Of a DNA stretch of 64,000 bases, positions 24,995 through 33,208 are shown one piece after another. Both the position numbers and the translations under genes were made by a program. The stretch is taken from positions 62,001 through 126,000 of the forward strand of contig NZ_BAFX01000101.1 in NCBI RefSeq assembly GCF_000308815.1, in the 5' to 3' direction. The notes under the pieces are model-generated. The model was not told the origin of the DNA. It did no database searches and saw only the letters and a list, made by a program, of their open reading frames with translations. The stretch is from Nocardia concava NBRC 100430. GTDB lineage: Bacteria; Actinomycetota; Actinomycetes; Mycobacteriales; Mycobacteriaceae. Each line of letters opens with the position of its first letter. Position 1 is the stretch's first letter.

Positions 24995-25531
24995 ATGCTG
25001 CGGACCGGGAGGCTGGTACTGACACCGCTTTGCGCGGACGATCAGGACGCGTTGTCGGCGTTGTTGCGGAAGCCGGAAGTTCGCGAATTCCTGCTCGACG
25101 GGGAGGTGCTGAGCGACGCGGAAGTGACCGAGATCATCGTGAATTCCGAAAAGGATTTCGCTGCCTCGAATTTCGGGATTTGGGGGCTGCGGTTGATCGG
25201 GGACGAGGGGTTGATCGGGGCCGGGGACTTGATCGGCACGGCCGGACTGCGGCGACTCGACGGCGGGCCGGAGCTCGAGGTCGTCTACAGCCTCGATCCG
25301 GAGCATCAGGGGCGCGGGCTGGCGCTGGAGGCGGCCACGGCGGTGGTCGACTACGCGTTCGAGGTGCTCGGGCGCGACCGCGTGCTGGCGGAGATCGATG
25401 AAGGCAACGCGGCGTCGATCGCGCTGATCGAGCGGTTGGGCATGCGGGCATTCGAGAGCGTGCCCGGGGTGCTCGGGCCGATGGTGCACTACTCGCTCGC
25501 GAATCCGCGTCAGGCCACCGAGAGCGCATAG
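24995..25531 (+). CDS. GNAT-family N-acetyltransferase (RimJ/RimL type)
   Basis: A 178-aa GCN5-related acetyltransferase. The acetyl-CoA pyrophosphate-binding loop shows as DPEHQGRGLALEAATAV near residues 101-117, followed by the NAASIALIERLGM helix typical of the RimJ/RimL subgroup. Such enzymes acetylate protein N-termini or small amines; the acceptor is unknown. The ATG at 24995 follows GTGGACGG. The gene ends 22 bases inside the convergent DUF202 gene. Confidence 0.85.
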   Translation: MLRTGRLVLTPLCADDQDALSALLRKPEVREFLLDGEVLSDAEVTEIIVNSEKDFAASNFGIWGLRLIGDEGLIGAGDLIGTAGLRRLDGGPELEVVYSLDPEHQGRGLALEAATAVVDYAFEVLGRDRVLAEIDEGNAASIALIERLGMRAFESVPGVLGPMVHYSLANPRQATESA

Positions 25532-25839
25532 GCGACCGAGATCGCGAGGGCGGTCGCCACCACCGCGCCGATCGCGACGGCGAAGGCGGTGATGGAGCGT
25601 CTTCCATTGCTCCAGTTGCCTTTTCGATGCGAATGCAGCACGGCGCTGCGGCGCACACAGACGACGGTGACCACCGCCAGGGCGACCATGGCGACGAACG
25701 CCAGGACCGCGACCGGCCGACACTCACTGGTGAACGCGACGCGCACGAACAACAGCAGATTCGCCATACAGCCGATGGCGGTCCGGCGCCACGCCAGCGC
25801 GGTCCGCTCGGCCGCCAGCCCGGCCTCGGGGCTGGTCAT
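25510..25839 (-). CDS. DUF202 membrane protein, 109 aa (second of a pair)
   Basis: Begins with the DUF202 signature ERTALAWRRTAIGCMAN (residues 11-27) and has three hydrophobic segments. The ATG at 25839 overlaps the preceding gene's stop (ATGA), so it is translated by coupling. DUF202 proteins often occur as tandem pairs, as here. Their role is unknown; a YidH-like inner-membrane location is expected. The 3' end overlaps the acetyltransferase gene by 22 bases. Confidence 0.85.
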   Translation of the reverse strand: MTSPEAGLAAERTALAWRRTAIGCMANLLLFVRVAFTSECRPVAVLAFVAMVALAVVTVVCVRRSAVLHSHRKGNWSNGRRSITAFAVAIGAVVATALAISVAYALSVA

Positions 25840-26183
25840 GCCAGCAACAACCCGAAGCTGGCCAGCACCGCGATGACCGCGATGCCGAAGGCGAGTATCG
25901 GCACCATCACCGTGTGCGGCAGCCGATCTCCCCGCTCCATCGCCGACTGCACATGCCGCCACCGCCCGTACGCGCCCACCGCGATAATCGCTGCCAGCAC
26001 AATGCAACTCATCGCCACCGCACTCCGCAGCCCGTGCTGCCGGAACGGCCGCACCAACTCGTGCACCGCCACCCCACCGGCCAGCAGGCCCAGCGCGGTC
26101 CGCATCCACGCCAGGAACGTGCGCTCATTGGCCAGCGTGAACCGATAATCGATCCCCGACTCCGGTTCCTCCGACGAGCTCAT
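25836..26183 (-). CDS. DUF202/YidH-family membrane protein, 115 aa (first of a pair)
   Basis: Contains the family signature NERTFLAWMRTALGLLAGG (residues 19-37), then two further membrane helices (about 54-72 and 92-113). It is coupled by an ATGA overlap to the second DUF202 gene. The two proteins are diverged copies of the same fold and probably form a heteromer. No enzymatic residues are evident. Confidence 0.85.
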   Translation of the reverse strand: MSSSEEPESGIDYRFTLANERTFLAWMRTALGLLAGGVAVHELVRPFRQHGLRSAVAMSCIVLAAIIAVGAYGRWRHVQSAMERGDRLPHTVMVPILAFGIAVIAVLASFGLLLA

Positions 26184-26540
26184 CGCAGGCGTCCTCCATC
26201 ACGTCCGAGCGGCATTCGCAGCGACCCACGACTGGCCTCGGCCCTGTTCACAACCGTCGTGTCATCCACACTCGCCGCACACGCTATCCCGCCCGCGAAT
26301 CCGAGCGCGCACCCTGATCCCATGCCCCTGCTCACCCACCGTCCTGACCCTCCACCACGCTCTCGCAGGACCACAGATCCCCCACCGGCCGCCCGCCCGA
26401 GCACATCACGCCGGACACTCCTCGCCACCGCGCACAGGACGATTCCGGCCGCGGGACGCAGGAGACTTCCGAACGCGGGGAGCAGAATTCGCGCTGCCTG
26501 GCGCGCACCACTCCCGGTCGCGGCCTGCCCGTCGACCGTG
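26184..26540. other. Gene-free stretch between DUF202 pair and M23 peptidase gene
   Basis: No gene is supported on either strand. It separates divergent units, so it should hold both promoters. A plus-strand reading frame continues from the peptidase gene back to 25914, but the translated text here is Pro/Arg/Thr-rich and unlike protein, so I do not extend the gene. Confidence 0.4.
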
Positions 26541-27152
26541 ATGGGGGCGCGCACGAAAGTCGCGACGCCGGTACACACAACGATCCCGACCGGGTTCACG
26601 CGAGTACTAGCGGCCGCGCCGTGCGTGGTCGGCCTGGCCGCACTGTGTGTGGTCGGTTTGGCGGCTCCGAGCCGGGGCGCGCCTGCGGACCAGGATGTGC
26701 CCGTGGGTGCGTACGGCTGGCCGCTGGTGCCGCGTCCGGCGGTGGTGCGGGTGTTCGACAAACCCGAGCACGATTGGCTGCCCGGGCATCGCGGGGTGGA
26801 TCTGGCGGGTGTGCGGGGGCAGGCGGTGTTGTCGGCCGGGGACGGGATTGTGGTGTTCGCCGGGTTGGTGGCTGGGAAGCCGGTGGTGTCCATCGATCAT
26901 CCGGGTGGGTCGCGGACTACGTATGAGCCGGTTGTCGCGTCGATTGCGGTGGGGCGCAGGCTGACTCGCGGTACTCCGATCGGTGTGCTGGAGGAGGGGC
27001 ATGCGCCGTGCTCGCCGTGTCTGCACTGGGGTGCGCGCCGGGATCGCGAATATGTCGACCCGCTGGGCTTGCTGCGGCGCGGCCCGATCCGCCTGAAACC
27101 GCTGACATCCGGGCCGGGAGCGGGATCACAGCGTCCCGGCCTGTCGGGGTGA
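26541..27152 (+). CDS. Secreted M23-family (LytM-like) peptidase
   Basis: A 203-aa protein with an N-terminal hydrophobic export segment (about residues 19-45, ending ending near APSRGAPA). A lysostaphin/LytM fold follows, with zinc ligands in HRGVDLAG (His and Asp) and the distal CLHWGARRD motif. Such enzymes cut peptidoglycan cross-links, or lose activity and act as amidase activators. Two cysteines flank the second motif. The start is uncertain: ATG 26541 is the nearest in-frame codon that leaves a proper signal sequence, but it has no ribosome site. Its place between rpsB and the siderophore protein matches Rv2891 in M. tuberculosis. Confidence 0.8.
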   Translation: MGARTKVATPVHTTIPTGFTRVLAAAPCVVGLAALCVVGLAAPSRGAPADQDVPVGAYGWPLVPRPAVVRVFDKPEHDWLPGHRGVDLAGVRGQAVLSAGDGIVVFAGLVAGKPVVSIDHPGGSRTTYEPVVASIAVGRRLTRGTPIGVLEEGHAPCSPCLHWGARRDREYVDPLGLLRRGPIRLKPLTSGPGAGSQRPGLSG

Positions 27153-27176
27153 TGGGGACGGCGGGAGGATGTGGGT

Positions 27177-27692
27177 ATGTCGCAGGAGTCCGCCGACGTG
27201 CCGTTCACCTATCCCGATGCGGGCGCGACCCAGGGTGAGTTTCCGCCCGGATACGACCATTTCCGGTTGCGGCTCCGAATCGGTTCCGGGCGGGCGCTTT
27301 TCGAGCAGGCTGCCGAACACATCCTCGACTACGGGATACAGCGGGACACCGGGATCTTCAAGTGGGCCGATACCCCGCGCGTGCGGGTCGGGACCCATCT
27401 GACCGTGCGGTTGGGTTTGGGGCCCATCGGGATCGATGCGCCGTGCCGGGTCGTCTATGTACTCGATGAGCCGGATAAGCGGGGCTTCGCTTACGGCACG
27501 CTGCCCGGGCATCCGGAGATCGGAGAGGAGTTGTTCGCTGTCGAGTACGACCCCGCCGACGATGCGGTGTACGGCGTCATCGCGGCCTTCTCCAATCCCG
27601 GCGCCTGGTACGTCCGCCTCGGGGGCCCGATCGTCCGCCTCATCCAGCGCTGGTTCGCCCGCCGCTATATCGGAACGCTCCGCCCGCGCTGA
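27177..27692 (+). CDS. DUF1990-domain protein, 171 aa
   Basis: Matches the DUF1990 pattern: a short N-terminal FTYPDAGAT motif, beta-rich body with VGTHLTVRLGLGPI, and a C-terminal YGVIAAFSNPGAWYVRL segment. The ATG at 27177 is preferred over GTG 27171 because GGGAGG lies eight bases before it. The fold is predicted to be lipocalin-like; function unknown. It starts 24 bases after the M23 gene and may be in the same transcript. Confidence 0.85.
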   Translation: MSQESADVPFTYPDAGATQGEFPPGYDHFRLRLRIGSGRALFEQAAEHILDYGIQRDTGIFKWADTPRVRVGTHLTVRLGLGPIGIDAPCRVVYVLDEPDKRGFAYGTLPGHPEIGEELFAVEYDPADDAVYGVIAAFSNPGAWYVRLGGPIVRLIQRWFARRYIGTLRPR

Positions 27693-27713
27693 GGCGGGCG
27701 GAGCGACGCGATC

Positions 27714-28079
27714 TCAGCCCTCGCCCAGGTGGGCGGCGAGGGCGGCGGCTTCGGCGCGCAGTGTGGCGGCGCGGTCGGCGCCGCTGGCGAGCGACTCGTA
27801 TTCCTTTGCGGCGGTGAGCCGCTCGTCGATCTCGGCACGGACGATGGCCGCGATCTCGGCTTCGGTCAGATCGCGGCGGGCGCGCTCGGCCGCGCCGAGA
27901 CCGACGGCACTGGATTCGATGGCCCCGGCTCGCACCTCCGAACCGTCCACCGCTTCCGCATTGTCGATGGCCCCGAGGGCCGAGCGCAGTGCGGCCGTGG
28001 CAGGGCGGTCGCGAGACTTCATCGCGGCGGGCAGCGCCGCGCGCAAACGGTCACGCAGCGGCTGGATCTCGATGGTCAT
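27714..28079 (-). CDS. GatB/YqeY-domain protein
   Basis: A 121-aa helical protein resembling the YqeY family, which shares the tRNA-binding tail domain of GatB. Helices contain LRAALPAAMKSRDRPATAAL near the start and a LTEAEIAAIVRAEIDERL stretch later. It is shorter than typical YqeY (about 148 aa), lacking some C-terminal residues. A role in tRNA-dependent amidation is possible but unproven. The start at ATG 28079 has no strong ribosome site. Confidence 0.75.
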   Translation of the reverse strand: MTIEIQPLRDRLRAALPAAMKSRDRPATAALRSALGAIDNAEAVDGSEVRAGAIESSAVGLGAAERARRDLTEAEIAAIVRAEIDERLTAAKEYESLASGADRAATLRAEAAALAAHLGEG

Positions 28080-28162
28080 GACCGGCACGGTACGGCGGCA
28101 AACCGCTCGCGTCGACCATTTTTCGCAGCGCGTCGGGGATCCAGGATGGCCGAGCGGATCGC

Positions 28163-28927
28163 CTAAACGCCTGCGGGAGCGGCCTTCTCGCTTGCGGCGA
28201 GCTCGGACTTCCAGGCGCGGAAACCCTCTTCGGTGCGGCCGCGACGCCAATAGCCGGAAATGGAGGATGCCCATTCGGCGGGGACGGCGCGTTCCTTGCG
28301 GATGTAGGGGCGCAGGTTGTGCATGACGGCCTGGGCCTCACCGTGAATGAAGACCTGCACCTGCCCCTCGCGCCACGGCGCGGATCGGACGGCCGAGGCC
28401 AGTCGCTCGCCCGGTTCGGCGTCGCCGCGGTGAATCCAGGTGAGCTCCACGCCTTCCGGATGGGCGAAGGACAGTTCGTCGGCCGGGCCGCCGACCTCGA
28501 CGAAGATCTGACCGACGGCATCGCCGGGCAGCGCCTCGCTGGCCGCGGCGATGGCGGGCAGTGCGGACTCGTCGCCGGCCAGGAGATACCAGTCGGCATC
28601 GGGGCGCGGCGCGAAGGCGCCGCCGGGGCCCATCAGCTCGATGCTGTCGCCGGGCTCGGCCGCGGCCGCCCACGGACCGGCCACGCCCTCGTCACCGTGG
28701 TAGACGAAGTCGATGGCGATCTCCTGGGCCGCCCTGTCCACCTCGCGAACCGTGTAGGTGCGCACAGTGTCGCCGTCGGGGCCGGGGAAGACGAGTTTGA
28801 CGTAGGCGTCGGTGAAATCGTTGGGCTGGAAGGCTGCGAAACCGGGACCGCCGAGCCGTACCCGGATCAGGTGATCGGTCAGGCGGATCGTGTTCTGGAC
28901 CACCAGCGTCGTCCGTGTGCGTGCCAA
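28163..28927 (-). CDS. Siderophore-interacting FAD-binding reductase (ViuB-like)
   Basis: A 254-aa siderophore-interacting protein that should reduce ferric siderophores in the cytosol with FAD and NAD(P)H. The FAD-binding RTYTVRE motif is near residues 56-62, a GDESALPAIAAA segment at about 118-129, and the family's C-terminal GYWRRGRTEEGFRAW at 223-237. The TTG start at 28927 has GGAGGT seven bases ahead, and an iron-box-like palindrome lies just upstream. The neighbour order with xerC matches Rv2895c (viuB) in M. tuberculosis. Iron-dependent repression by IdeR is likely. Confidence 0.9.
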   Translation of the reverse strand: MARTRTTLVVQNTIRLTDHLIRVRLGGPGFAAFQPNDFTDAYVKLVFPGPDGDTVRTYTVREVDRAAQEIAIDFVYHGDEGVAGPWAAAAEPGDSIELMGPGGAFAPRPDADWYLLAGDESALPAIAAASEALPGDAVGQIFVEVGGPADELSFAHPEGVELTWIHRGDAEPGERLASAVRSAPWREGQVQVFIHGEAQAVMHNLRPYIRKERAVPAEWASSISGYWRRGRTEEGFRAWKSELAASEKAAPAGV

Positions 28928-28943
28928 AGTGCCACCTCCATTA

Positions 28944-28957
28944 TTAGGATTACCTAA
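28944..28957. promoter_or_regulatory. Iron-box-like palindrome (IdeR/DtxR type)
   Basis: TTAGGATTACCTAA is a near-perfect palindrome matching 12 of 14 bases of the inner part of the DtxR/IdeR consensus (TTAGGCTAACCTAA). It lies about 17 bases before the TTG start of the siderophore-interacting protein. The outer TTAGG arm of the full 19-base consensus is poorly conserved. Confidence 0.6.
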
Positions 28958-29012
28958 GTGACGCTAGCACGAATTCCGATAGGTCGTCGATACGATTTCG
29001 ATATGCCGTTGA

Positions 29013-29804
29013 TCATGGGATTCCGCTGATGAGCGATGCCAGCGCCGTGGCCAGCCGATTTATTCCGGGACCGGGCGGGCCGCCGGGCTCGGACATGTAG
29101 AGATCCCGGCGGATCTCCACCATCAGCGCGGAGACCCGCGCGTCGGTGCCGTAGAAATCCAGGGGCACATAGGTTCCCGCGAACGGGCTGTTGGCGCCGA
29201 CACCGCCGAAATCCACGAAGGCCCCGGCCGCGCGGGTGAGCAGTTCGGGCGGGGTGTGAAAGGCGTCCGCGCCCAGGCAGATCGGCGGACGGAGGCCTTC
29301 GCCGTGCAGCTCGTAGGGCAGGGGTTCGGTGGGATAGGAGTGCACGTCGATGATGACGGCCTGACCGACGGCGGCGAGCCGGTCTGCGACCACCTCCGTC
29401 ATGGCCCGGGCGTACGGATGGAAGTAGCTGTCCAGCAAGGGATTCGGGTCGAAGTCCGGCTCGCGCAGCGGCTCGCGGTCCGTGGTGGCGGTGTACACCG
29501 CTCCCATGCCGACCGCCAGCATCTCCTCGCGCTCGTCGGGGAAGCGCTCCGGGTCGACGACCAGCCGGGACAGCCGGTTCACGAATTGCCAGGGCCGCTT
29601 GGCCGATAGACCGGCGGCCTCGGCGGCCAACTGCGCCGTGTGCGCGTCGGTGATGGCGTCGAGTTCACGGTCCAGGGCCCGGTCGTCGAGCAGCAGATCC
29701 GCGCGGACCGGCTCCGGAATCGTGCGCGCGGAATGCGGAACATGCAGCACCACGGGCGAATCCGCGGCGCCGGGCAGCAGTTCGACCGAATCGGGGATAT
29801 CCAT
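29013..29804 (-). CDS. N-formylglutamate amidohydrolase family protein
   Basis: A 263-aa member of the FGase/HutG2 group, which hydrolyses N-formyl-glutamate or related N-acyl amino acids with a metal ion. Landmarks are VVLHVPHSAR near residue 18-27, RLVVDPERFPDE, and the metal-binding VIIDVHSYP near 150-158. The ATG at 29804 shares one base with the xerC stop (TGATG), so it is translationally coupled. No histidine-degradation genes are nearby, so the physiological substrate is open. Confidence 0.85.
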   Translation of the reverse strand: MDIPDSVELLPGAADSPVVLHVPHSARTIPEPVRADLLLDDRALDRELDAITDAHTAQLAAEAAGLSAKRPWQFVNRLSRLVVDPERFPDEREEMLAVGMGAVYTATTDREPLREPDFDPNPLLDSYFHPYARAMTEVVADRLAAVGQAVIIDVHSYPTEPLPYELHGEGLRPPICLGADAFHTPPELLTRAAGAFVDFGGVGANSPFAGTYVPLDFYGTDARVSALMVEIRRDLYMSEPGGPPGPGINRLATALASLISGIP

Positions 29805-30727
29805 CAGGCGCGCGGGTGGGCTTGGTCGTGCACCTTCTTGAGCCGATCGATCGACACGTGGGTGTACAGCTGAGTGGTGGCCATGCTGGCGTGGCCCAGG
29901 ATCTCCTGCACGACCCGCAGGTCGGCCCCGCCCTCGAGCAGGTGGGTGGCGGCGGTGTGCCGAAAACCGTGCGGCCCCATATCCGGTGCACCGGGAATGG
30001 CCGAAACCACCTCGTGCACAACGGTTCTGGCCTGCCGCGGATCGATCCGTCGACCCCGGCGACCGAGCAACAGCGCCCGCCCCGACTCCGGCGTGGCCAG
30101 GGCCGAGCGCCCGAACCGCAGCCAGCCTTCCAGCGCCTGTTCGGCGGGCCCGCCGAACGGCACCGCCCGCTCCTTGTTCCCCTTGCCGAGCACCCGCACC
30201 AGCCGCCGCTCCCGATCCACATCCTCGATGTCCAGCCCGCACAGCTCGCTCACCCGGATCCCGGTGGCGTACAGCATCTCGACGATGAGCCGATCCCGCA
30301 ATGCCATCGGATCCCGTTGCGCCGCCCCCGATTCCGCCGCCTCCATCGCCGCCCGCGCCTGCTCCTTCCCCAGCACCGACGGCAACACCCGATGCGCCCG
30401 CGCCGACCCCAGCCGCGGCCCCGGATCCACCGCCAGCCGCCCGGTATGCGTCAGCCACGCCGTGAACGTCCGCGCCGACGAGGCCCGCCGAGCCATCGTG
30501 GTCCGCGCCGCTCCCCCGGCGGCCTGCGACGCCAACCACGACCGCAACAACTGCAGATCCACCTCCCCCACACCGGAATCCACAGCCCGATTCAGCAGAT
30601 GCTCCAACAACCCACGCGCATCCCCCACATACGCCCGCACCGTATGCTCCGACCGATTCCGCCCCAACCGCAGATGCCGCCCATACTCGACCAGCAACGC
30701 CTCCAAATCCTCGGGCAGCTCACTCAT
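29804..30727 (-). CDS. xerC: Tyrosine recombinase XerC
   Basis: A 307-aa Xer recombinase, the right length for the dimer-resolving enzyme. All catalytic residues are in place: Arg158 (ATGIRVSEL), Lys182 (GKGNKERAVP), His253 and Arg256 (HGFRHTAA), His279 (LGHASMATT) and Tyr288 (QLYTHVS). The N-terminal SAM-like DNA-binding domain covers about 1-110. XerC acts with XerD at dif to resolve chromosome dimers. The location next to the siderophore protein and dprA matches the mycobacterial chromosome, which argues that it is the housekeeping enzyme and not a phage integrase. Confidence 0.93.
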   Translation of the reverse strand: MSELPEDLEALLVEYGRHLRLGRNRSEHTVRAYVGDARGLLEHLLNRAVDSGVGEVDLQLLRSWLASQAAGGAARTTMARRASSARTFTAWLTHTGRLAVDPGPRLGSARAHRVLPSVLGKEQARAAMEAAESGAAQRDPMALRDRLIVEMLYATGIRVSELCGLDIEDVDRERRLVRVLGKGNKERAVPFGGPAEQALEGWLRFGRSALATPESGRALLLGRRGRRIDPRQARTVVHEVVSAIPGAPDMGPHGFRHTAATHLLEGGADLRVVQEILGHASMATTQLYTHVSIDRLKKVHDQAHPRA

Positions 30728-30807
30728 CCCCTCACGCTGACCCGAATTCACCCCCAAGGCAAGCGCCCTCGCCGACAACGCCGATCCGGTCCGCGATACC
30801 GGCGCCG

Positions 30808-31485
30808 TCAGCCGTCGATGCGGGCCAGGGTCTCGGCCACTCGTTCGAGGTGTTCGGACATGGCCTGGCGGGCTTCTTCGGGGGAGCGGGCCTGGATGGC
30901 GCGGACGATGGCCTCGTGTTCGCGGTCGGAGTCGGCGCGGCGGTCCTGGGTCAGGTTGAGGAATTCCGATTGGACGTCGAGGGCGCGGCGGGTGTCGGCG
31001 ACCATCGAGGTCAGCATCTTGTTGCCGCTGGCCGCGGCGATCGCGGTGTGCAGTTCGCCGTCGTGGCGGACCCATTCGCGGGCATCGGTGGTGGCGGCCA
31101 GCTTGTCCAGGAGGGTGAACAGCTGCTCGAGCTGTTCGGGGGTGTGGCGCTCGGCGGCGAAACCGGCGGCCGGGATCTCCACCAGGCGGCGGGCCTCGAT
31201 CAGGTCCCCGGCCTCGATGCCGGCGAAGGTCAGCCGCGCGTTCTCCTTGGCGGAGATGACGAAAGTGCCTCGGCCGCTGCGGGTTTCGGTGAGGCCGAGA
31301 ATGGCGCAGGCGTGCAGGGCCTCCCGCACCACCGGGCGGCTCACGCCGAATTCCTTGGCCAGGGCGATCTCGCCGGGCATGCGGTCGCCGACCGCGTACT
31401 CACCGCTGGTGATCAGGCTCTTGAGTCGACGAAAGACCGCCTCCGTAGCGCCGATGCGCTGCACACGTCCTTCTTCGACAGTCAC
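30808..31485 (-). CDS. GntR/FadR-family transcriptional regulator
   Basis: A 225-aa regulator with an N-terminal winged helix (FRRLKSLITSGEYAVGDRMP, then EFGVSRPVVREALHACAIL) and a C-terminal all-helical FCD ligand domain (EARRLVEIPAAGFAAE, then the HDGELHTAIAAASGN metal/ligand region). It is divergent from the ansP-ansA-aspA operon across 193 bases, which suggests it controls asparagine or aspartate use. GTG 31485 is the most likely start; a longer frame exists. Candidate direct-repeat sites lie downstream of the ansP promoter. Confidence 0.85.
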   Translation of the reverse strand: MTVEEGRVQRIGATEAVFRRLKSLITSGEYAVGDRMPGEIALAKEFGVSRPVVREALHACAILGLTETRSGRGTFVISAKENARLTFAGIEAGDLIEARRLVEIPAAGFAAERHTPEQLEQLFTLLDKLAATTDAREWVRHDGELHTAIAAASGNKMLTSMVADTRRALDVQSEFLNLTQDRRADSDREHEAIVRAIQARSPEEARQAMSEHLERVAETLARIDG

Positions 31486-31562
31486 GCGACCAGTATGGGC
31501 GCCCCGGCTCGAGCCGCGCAAAACGCTCGCGCCGCGTTTCCCACGGGTGATCCGGCGGGCCA

Positions 31563-31591
31563 TTGACAGCGATTGTGACGCCAATTACGGT
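31563..31591 (+). promoter_or_regulatory. Predicted housekeeping promoter of the ansP operon
   Basis: A perfect TTGACA (-35, 31563-31568), a 17-base spacer and TACGGT (-10, 31586-31591) lie about 90 bases before the ansP start. Spacing and hexamers fit the main sigma factor. Confidence 0.5.
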
Positions 31592-31599
31592 TCACCTGT

Positions 31600-31627
31600 C
31601 TTACAGCCTGACAGCCTTACTGCCTGA
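31600..31627 (+). promoter_or_regulatory. Direct repeat, candidate GntR operator
   Basis: CTTACAGCCTGA (31600-31611) and CTTACTGCCTGA (31616-31627) match in 11 of 12 bases with a 16-base period. They lie just downstream of the predicted -10 box, where a repressor would block transcription. Confidence 0.45.
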
Positions 31628-31678
31628 GCGCTCTCCACCCGCTCGCGGAGGCTGGATGCGGCCCGAGGAAGGTTTCCC

Positions 31679-33208
31679 ATGCAGCTCGACCAACCGCCGT
31701 CCGCGGCGCACACCAGCGCCGCGACAGCGGACATCAGCACAGCGGCAGCGCACACCGACGCCGCGGCGACGTCCGCCCCGGCCCCGACCGGCTCGCCGGA
31801 GCGGATCGACATCGGCGATCTCGGCTATCAGAAGCAGCTGCGCAAGCGGCACATGCGGATGATCGCCATCGGCGGATCCATCGGCACCGGCCTGTTCCTG
31901 GGCGCCAGCGGCCGCATGGCCCTGGCCGGCCCGTCACTGGCCATCGTCTACATCGTCTGCGGCATCTTCACCTTCATGGTGGTGCGGGCACTGGGCGAAC
32001 TGGTCATGTACCGGCCCTCGTCCGGCGCGTTCGTCTCCTACGCCCGCGAATTCCTCGGCGAGCGCGGCGCCTACTCGGTCGGCTGGCTGTATTTCCTGAA
32101 TTGGTCGACCACCCTGGTCGCCGACATCACCGCGGTCGCGCTGTACGTGCACTACTGGTCGTTCTTCGTGCCGGTGCCGCAGTGGGTGCTCGCGCTGATC
32201 GCGCTGGCCGTCGTGGTCGGGCTGAATGTGGTGTCGGTCAAGCTGTTCGGTGAACTGGAATTCTGGTTCGCGCTGGTCAAGGTCGGCACCATCATCGTGT
32301 TCATGCTGGTGGCAATCGGATTCATCGTCACCGGCACCGATATCGGCGGGCACACCCCGGGCCTGTCCACCATCACCGACAACGGCGGCATCTTCCCGCG
32401 CGGGCTGGCCCCGATGCTGACCATCGCGCTGGGCGTGGTGTTCGCCTTCGGCGGCACCGAGATGATCGGCGTCGCCGCGGGCGAATCCGACAACCCGCGG
32501 GCGGTCGTGCCCAAGGCGGTCAACTCCATCATGTGGCGGATCGTGCTGTTCTACGCCGGTTCGGTGGTGCTGTTCACGCTGCTGCTGCCGTGGACGGCGT
32601 ACTCGTCCGGTGAGAGTCCGTTCGTCACGGTGATGAGCAAAATCGGTGTGCCACACGCCGGTGACGTCATGAACCTGGTGGTGCTCACCGCCGCCATGTC
32701 GAGCCTGAACGCGGGCCTGTACGCGACCGGCCGCACGCTGCGGTCGATGGCGGTGGCCGGGACCGCACCGCGGTTCGCCGCGCGGATGAACGGCCGGGGC
32801 GTGCCCTACGGCGGCATCCTCATCACCAGCGCGGTCGGCATCGCGGGCGTTGTGCTGAATCTGGTGGTGCCGCAGCAGGCTTTCGAGATCGTGCTGAACC
32901 TGGCCGGACTCGGCATCGTCGGCACCTGGGCCTCGATCATGGTCTGCCACTGGATCTTCGTGCGCCGCGCCGAGCGAGGCGAGTACACGCGGCCGGAGTT
33001 CCGGCTGCCCTTCGCGCCGGTGCTCAATGTGCTCACCCTCGGCTTCCTGGGCGCGGTCGTGGTGCTGATGTTCTTCGACGCCGAGGTCGGGCGCATCACG
33101 CTGGTGGCGTTCCTGGGCGTGGTCGCGGCCATGGTGGCGGGCTGGTACCGGGTGCGCGGGCGGCTCGATGCCACGGTGCTCACGACGGACGGGAAGTCCG
33201 CCCTATGA
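31679..33208 (+). CDS. ansP: L-asparagine permease (AnsP-like)
   Basis: A 509-aa amino-acid/polyamine permease of the APC family with twelve membrane helices. The signature start IAIGGSIGTGLFLGASGR (residues 62-79) is the substrate-site helix 1. A polar N-terminal extension of about 45 residues is Ala/Thr-rich. The protein imports asparagine by proton symport in relatives. The ATG at 31679 has GAGGAAGG ahead. It is coupled by an ATGA overlap to the asparaginase gene. Confidence 0.88.
   Translation: MQLDQPPSAAHTSAATADISTAAAHTDAAATSAPAPTGSPERIDIGDLGYQKQLRKRHMRMIAIGGSIGTGLFLGASGRMALAGPSLAIVYIVCGIFTFMVVRALGELVMYRPSSGAFVSYAREFLGERGAYSVGWLYFLNWSTTLVADITAVALYVHYWSFFVPVPQWVLALIALAVVVGLNVVSVKLFGELEFWFALVKVGTIIVFMLVAIGFIVTGTDIGGHTPGLSTITDNGGIFPRGLAPMLTIALGVVFAFGGTEMIGVAAGESDNPRAVVPKAVNSIMWRIVLFYAGSVVLFTLLLPWTAYSSGESPFVTVMSKIGVPHAGDVMNLVVLTAAMSSLNAGLYATGRTLRSMAVAGTAPRFAARMNGRGVPYGGILITSAVGIAGVVLNLVVPQQAFEIVLNLAGLGIVGTWASIMVCHWIFVRRAERGEYTRPEFRLPFAPVLNVLTLGFLGAVVVLMFFDAEVGRITLVAFLGVVAAMVAGWYRVRGRLDATVLTTDGKSAL

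Noticed and set aside
26184..26540. Extending the M23 peptidase gene upstream to 25914 or 26322
   Set aside because: The added residues are Arg/Pro/Thr-rich and would put a long non-signal sequence before a clear export segment.
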